NCBI GenBank assembly: GCA_026389055.1
Contig: JAPLIO010000017.1
Span: 1-8,202, forward strand
Reading direction: 5' to 3'
From: Candidatus Melainabacteria bacterium
GTDB lineage: Bacteria > Cyanobacteriota > Vampirovibrionia > Vampirovibrionales > JAJTHC01
DNA length: 8,202 nucleotides
The position numbers were made by a program, and so were the translations under genes. Each line of letters starts with the position of its first letter. Position 1 is the stretch's first letter. The notes beneath the pieces are model-generated. The model was not told the origin of the DNA and searched no databases. It saw only the letters and a program-made list of their open reading frames with translations. Shown here one piece after another: positions 5,462-8,202 of the stretch.

Positions 5462-5535
5462 GGGCGTACACAGAGGTAACGCCCCTACGGTATTCTTTAG
5501 ATAGTTTTATGTAGGGGAGACCCTTGTGGTCTCCC
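5462..5535. repeat. REP/BIME-like element, copy 2
   Basis: The layout matches copy 1 at 4519-4590. The left hairpin is GGGCGT (5462-5467) with ACGCCC (5479-5484), followed by CTAC (5485-5488). A 22-base spacer leads to GTAG (5511-5514), then GGGAGACC-CTTGT-GGTCTCCC, a perfect 8-bp stem. Loop segments ACACAG and CTTGT are shared with copy 1, while the stem bases differ but still pair. Confidence 0.65.
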
Positions 5536-5617
5536 AAATCAAGATTTTATGACGTTTTAAAGAGTTCCGTATTCTTGTTACGAAGCGTATTCCGCAATTG
5601 GCTAAAAAAGCGTTAAC

Positions 5618-5645
5618 TTGTATTATCTAGTATTTTTGATATACT
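5618..5645 (+). promoter_or_regulatory. Probable sigma-70-type promoter of the membrane protein gene
   Basis: TTGTAT (5618-5623) and TATACT (5640-5645) are separated by 16 bases. They lie about 47 bases upstream of the ATG at 5692, in an AT-rich stretch after the preceding terminator and repeat. Confidence 0.5.
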
Positions 5646-5691
5646 AACTTTATCAGCACGTTTTAAAATTACTGCGGATTAAATAACTGCC

Positions 5692-7077
5692 ATGCAAACG
5701 ACGACTTCCCCTTCTTCTTCTTTTCTTCTTACAACGCTGGCTAATACCCCTCCGAAAAAAACGCTATCCCCAAAAAAACCACCCCAAACCATGGTAGCTA
5801 GTGGTGTGTTAGGGTTACAAAAAACACCAGCTAAAACGCAAGAAGGTCTCGTTATTAACCAGCTACTGTACAAAGAAGAAAGCTGGCAAACCTTACCCCT
5901 CATAAAAACAGGTTTTTTGTGGGGTGGGTTACTCGGTGCAACGTTACATCCAATTATTGGGCTAGCAGGCTCTGTTATTAAACGACAATGCATTCACACA
6001 GGGCAGGCGTGGAAACAAGAAGGCGTAAAAAAAAAGAAAGCCATGCTAACCAATACGGGTAGATTTTTCGTGTGGTTAGGTGTAAATACCCCCTATGTAG
6101 ATACCCATGATTTGAAATCATGGGGAACAACGGCTTTTAAAGGGGGGTTCTTCGGGGGGTTAATGGGTATTGGCTTAGCGTGGGGGGTGGTTGCTCAAAT
6201 TAAACATGGCCTACAAAGTATAGAAGCTGATGCCCAAGGCAATACCAATTTACTAAAAACCGCTACATGGGAACATAAAGTTAATAACGCACTCAATCAA
6301 ACGAATCAACCCTTGATGGAAAGAACACCAGCCAAAGCTGAAACCACCCAAAAAAACCAGATTGAAGCAGAAGAAAAAGCTTATCAACAATGGAGAAAAC
6401 GAACCTTTAGCCACAGCCATACGTTCAACGCCATGCTGGCTTCAGGGTTAATTTATTCATTACTAACCCTTGGGTTAAATGCCTTAGTAAGCAAATTAGT
6501 GTTCAACCAATTAACCAAAACCAATTGGCCTTGGCATCAATGGTTTAAAAAGTTAGAACAAGTCGTGAATCATCCCGTTGTAGTGGGAGAAAAACACCCT
6601 AGTTTAAAGAAATTACATCCGTTCATCAATTGGTTACCGGGGGTAAAGAATGGAAAATTTACGCTTAAATCCATTATCAACAGAACGAATATCGATTCTG
6701 GGCGATGGCTCAGTGCAGCATTTATACGGACTATACCAACCCCTGCTGAGCCCAACCCCACCCAAAGATTACTTTACTTTTTAGAAAAATCTCAAGAGAA
6801 TTTTTTCTTTCAGCTCGCCTCTGCTAGATATCATCCTGTTACGTTACTACAGTTATTTGTAACGGCTTCGGTTGCTTCAGCCTTAATGACCATTAGCAAT
6901 AAACGATTGGTTAAACGAGTAGAACAAACCATCCAAAAGGAAGCCCCTCAGTTACCCTCGCAATTGGGGGCATTAACGGCAGAAGATAAACGACGTGTTA
7001 CTCGAGTGAAAGCCTTAAAAAAATCGGTAAGCGACGCTCATTTTAGTCAGGATATTGTGGCGTTAGATGCGGTATAA
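5692..7077 (+). CDS. Multi-pass membrane protein of unknown function (461 aa)
   Basis: No family is recognised. The N-terminus (1-50) is Ser/Thr/Pro/Lys-rich and not a signal peptide. Four hydrophobic segments are visible: about 74-97 (TGFLWGGLLGATLHPIIGLAG), 149-170 (FKGGFFGGLMGIGLAWGVVAQI), 246-271 (NAMLASGLIYSLLTLGLNALV) and 384-402 (TLLQLFVTASVASALMTIS). The first two are very Gly-rich (WGGLLG, KGGFFGGLMG), as in tightly packed helices. Between segments 2 and 3 lies a polar loop, and between 3 and 4 a long basic/aromatic domain (NWPWHQWFKKLEQ). The C-terminus is charged and likely helical. The ribosome binding site is weak (GGA, 5676-5678); an ATG at 5791 is a poorer alternative. It has its own promoter and a very strong terminator, so it appears monocistronic. 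The long intact frame supports a real gene; the function is not inferable. Confidence 0.82.
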   Translation: MQTTTSPSSSFLLTTLANTPPKKTLSPKKPPQTMVASGVLGLQKTPAKTQEGLVINQLLYKEESWQTLPLIKTGFLWGGLLGATLHPIIGLAGSVIKRQCIHTGQAWKQEGVKKKKAMLTNTGRFFVWLGVNTPYVDTHDLKSWGTTAFKGGFFGGLMGIGLAWGVVAQIKHGLQSIEADAQGNTNLLKTATWEHKVNNALNQTNQPLMERTPAKAETTQKNQIEAEEKAYQQWRKRTFSHSHTFNAMLASGLIYSLLTLGLNALVSKLVFNQLTKTNWPWHQWFKKLEQVVNHPVVVGEKHPSLKKLHPFINWLPGVKNGKFTLKSIINRTNIDSGRWLSAAFIRTIPTPAEPNPTQRLLYFLEKSQENFFFQLASARYHPVTLLQLFVTASVASALMTISNKRLVKRVEQTIQKEAPQLPSQLGALTAEDKRRVTRVKALKKSVSDAHFSQDIVALDAV

Positions 7078-7145
7078 TACCAATGCAAAGATTAAATGGC
7101 GTGTTCTTTCATCGATTGTCGTTTCTAGCTTCAGCTGGTTGGTTT

Positions 7146-7195
7146 GTCGGGGGGTGCCTGTTTGGGCACCCCCCGACACGCTTTTTAATTTTTTT
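7146..7195 (+). terminator. Very strong intrinsic terminator after the membrane protein gene
   Basis: GTCGGGGGGTGCC (7146-7158) pairs perfectly over 13 bp with GGCACCCCCCGAC (7165-7177) around a 6-base loop. ACGCTTTTTAATTTTTTT follows. It lies 68 bases after the stop codon. Confidence 0.9.
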
Positions 7196-7297
7196 GGACA
7201 AATTCAGGGGCAAGCCCCTAAAAACCCCTCAAAAAGCCACCCCCCTATACCACTACGGGTATGGACGGGGGATGTTCTTTTTGCCCCTGCGGTGGAC

Positions 7298-7339
7298 GGA
7301 ACGCATCGGCAGCTGCAGAGCAAATGCGATGGTCGTTCC
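7298..7339. other. Hairpin in the gene-free region
   Basis: GGAACGCATCG (7298-7308) pairs with CGATG (7327-7331) and CGTTCC (7334-7339): 11 bp with a two-base bulge. The loop contains the palindrome GCAGCTGC. No T-run follows, so it is not a terminator. Confidence 0.4.
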
Positions 7340-7453
7340 TACTGGTTGGTTTGAACTCTTACGCTATTTTAACTGTTAATGGGTATAACCCCCTAAAAAT
7401 CCATAAAAAAAGACCCTCCGTGCAGAAAACTGTCAGCGAAGAGCCTTTGACAT

Positions 7454-7495
7454 CCAAGTGGGTGGGGGGTATTGGGGGGATCCACCTCACCTTGG
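7454..7495. other. Hairpin with G-tracts in its loop
   Basis: CCAAGTGGGTGG (7454-7465) pairs with the segment ending CACCTTGG (7482-7495) over about 12 bp with two single-base bulges. The loop holds G-rich tracts. No T-run follows. Confidence 0.4.
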
Positions 7496-7600
7496 AGCAT
7501 TAAAGTAATTCTACGCAAAGATGATAGCTAATGCAAGCAGTTGTGTTAAAACTATTAACATTTTGTTACAAAATCGTCTCTCATTCCTCGTATACCCTAT

Positions 7601-8086
7601 TTAAGGTTTTGAACTTAACGGGCAAGTTGCTTTTTCCCCTTGGGTGTTGGATACCACCACAGCGTTTCCCTCTTTAGTGGTCTCAAACTGGTACGGCTTC
7701 CCATCCTTTGTTTCGGGTAATGTTGCACACTTAAAAAACGAGGGGTTGCTATTATCTTCTTTTTTCATAATGTACTGACTATTATCGGATGGTTGCTTTG
7801 ACGATATAAAAATACTGTAGGGAGAATTTTTGGGGGGGGTGGTAAATTTAATCTCTTCTTCCCGAAAGCCAATACTTAACTTAGCCTGAGTCTCTGTGGG
7901 GGAACCCACTTTCAAACTACCAGAAAACCCACTACCAGTGATTGTCTTACCGTCTTTTTGTTGGTTGCTGAAGTCTCGACTTAAACAGGCTTGAGCATTT
8001 CCGCCAACATCCTTGCAAATTTCACCCCCATAGGTAAAATTACTGCCACCTGTCCACTTGATATTAACGCTGACTATTGCTTGCAT
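7601..8086 (-). CDS. Hypothetical four-cysteine protein (161 aa)
   Basis: Read on the minus strand from the ATG at 8086; a GTG codon directly before it (8089) is an alternative, and an in-frame TGA lies just upstream (8098-8096). The ribosome binding site is weak (AAAGG, 12-15 bases away). The product is Gly/Ser/Thr/Asn/Lys-rich with alternating polar and hydrophobic stretches that suggest beta structure. It has four Cys, at about 24 (GEICKD), 34 (AQACLS), 120 (FKCAT) and 155 (ATCPL), and ends PLSSKP. The composition and paired cysteines resemble a disulfide-stabilised extracellular domain, but no signal peptide is present at the available starts. It may have lost its leader or be exported in another way. 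It is convergent with the membrane protein gene. No family is recognised. Confidence 0.65.
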   Translation of the reverse strand: MQAIVSVNIKWTGGSNFTYGGEICKDVGGNAQACLSRDFSNQQKDGKTITGSGFSGSLKVGSPTETQAKLSIGFREEEIKFTTPPKNSPYSIFISSKQPSDNSQYIMKKEDNSNPSFFKCATLPETKDGKPYQFETTKEGNAVVVSNTQGEKATCPLSSKP

Positions 8087-8119
8087 CACTTTGATTCATT
8101 ACCTTTGTTTAGAGTAGAG

Positions 8120-8149
8120 GCAGAGAGGATTTTCTTAATTCCTCTCTGC
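8120..8149. other. Perfect 10-bp hairpin upstream of the minus-strand gene
   Basis: GCAGAGAGGA (8120-8129) pairs perfectly with TCCTCTCTGC (8140-8149) around a 10-base loop. It lies 34 bases upstream of the minus-strand ATG at 8086 and beyond the possible end of the next gene (8176). No T-run follows on either strand, so it could be a weak terminator, a processing site or a leader hairpin. Confidence 0.5.
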
Positions 8150-8175
8150 GGGAAACTGTTAGAAATAATAAACTT

Positions 8176-8202
8176 TTACTTCTTCTTGGAAATTTGTTCG
8201 TA
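8176..8202 (-). CDS. Possible C-terminal end of an upstream minus-strand gene
   Basis: Reading from the right edge on the minus strand, one frame gives YEQISKKK followed by TAA at 8178-8176. A lysine-rich end just before a hairpin is plausible for a gene end. Only eight codons are visible, so chance cannot be excluded. Confidence 0.25.
   Translation of the reverse strand, partial: YEQISKKK

Larger units (their letters stand above)
7113..7412 (+). repeat. Imperfect direct duplication, first copy split by a terminator hairpin
   Basis: Four blocks recur in the same order. CGATTGTCGTTTCTA (7113) matches CGATGGTCGTTCCTA (7327); CTGGTTGGTTTG is identical at 7135 and 7342; ACGCTTTTTAATT (7178) matches ACGCTATTTTAACT (7361); and a run with CCCCTAAAAA then CC and an A-rich tail (7208-7239) matches 7381-7412. 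The first copy carries the GC-rich hairpin at 7146-7177, which the second lacks. Confidence 0.5.
7196..7600. other. Gene-free, structured intergenic region
   Basis: No convincing coding region is found. Three overlapping open frames (up to 98 codons, about 7067-7503) cross the strong terminator or lack ribosome binding sites, and none has a recognisable product. The stretch has G- and C-runs and several hairpins, including 7298-7339, 7454-7495 and ATACC/GGTAT near 7250. No tRNA, tmRNA, SRP RNA or RNase P signature was recognised. The last 100 bases before the minus-strand gene are AT-rich, with a small palindrome (ATTTTGTTACAAAAT, 7560-7574). Confidence 0.5.

Noticed and set aside
7205..7246. 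Possible minus-strand G-quadruplex (GGGG-TTTTT-type runs)
   Set aside because: Only two or three runs of four or more G are present, with a broken fourth, so a stable quadruplex is not supported.
7067..7503. Overlapping forward frames of 80-98 codons after the membrane protein gene
   Set aside because: Two run through a 13-bp intrinsic terminator, none has a ribosome binding site at proper spacing, and the products look like translated structured DNA (Cys/Trp/Gly/Pro-rich with no motif).
8120..8149. Hairpin as a clear intrinsic terminator
   Set aside because: The stem is perfect, but neither strand has a T-run after it.

Overview
The window looks like chromosomal DNA of a Gram-negative-type bacterium of moderate to low GC. 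It carries an OmpH/Skp-type periplasmic chaperone and several Sec signal peptides, plus housekeeping genes: an EngB GTPase, a DhnA-type class I aldolase and a type I GAPDH. Starts are mostly preceded by AAGGA-type ribosome binding sites, and most transcripts end in clear intrinsic terminators. The lineage cannot be fixed from sequence alone. A non-photosynthetic cyanobacterial relative (Melainabacteria/Vampirovibrio-like) is a weak guess only.

Layout, left to right. (1) 3-827: 3' part of an EngB/YsxC ribosome-assembly GTPase with a lysine-rich N-terminal extension; its start lies left of the window. (2) 888-2122: a cluster of small exported low-complexity proteins. It holds a histidine-rich protein made of six EHHDAHAKA repeats, a 48-residue signal-peptide-like polypeptide, and a glutamine-rich, probably coiled-coil protein with 14-residue repeats. 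A perfect 16-bp inverted repeat lies upstream and two terminators lie within or after the cluster. (3) 2380-4471: two glycolytic genes in one direction, class I fructose-bisphosphate aldolase and NAD-type GAPDH, each with its own terminator. (4) 4519-5535: a Skp/OmpH-like gene standing apart from its usual bamA/lpxD partners, bracketed by two copies of a REP/BIME-like element (hairpin-CTAC ... GTAG-hairpin). (5) 5692-7195: a 461-residue membrane protein of unknown function with its own promoter and a very strong terminator. (6) 7196-7600: no convincing gene, but rich in hairpins and carrying the second copy of an imperfect duplication that starts just after the membrane protein gene. (7) 7601-8202, minus strand: a four-cysteine protein of unknown function and, at the right edge, possibly the last codons of another gene.

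The aldolase and GAPDH catalyse consecutive steps of glycolysis/gluconeogenesis. The His-rich, Gln-rich and Skp-like proteins are all predicted to act beyond the cytoplasmic membrane. The most novel material is the pair of repeat-built exported proteins, the paired REP-like elements around the chaperone gene, the orphan membrane protein, and the structured duplicated spacer after it.
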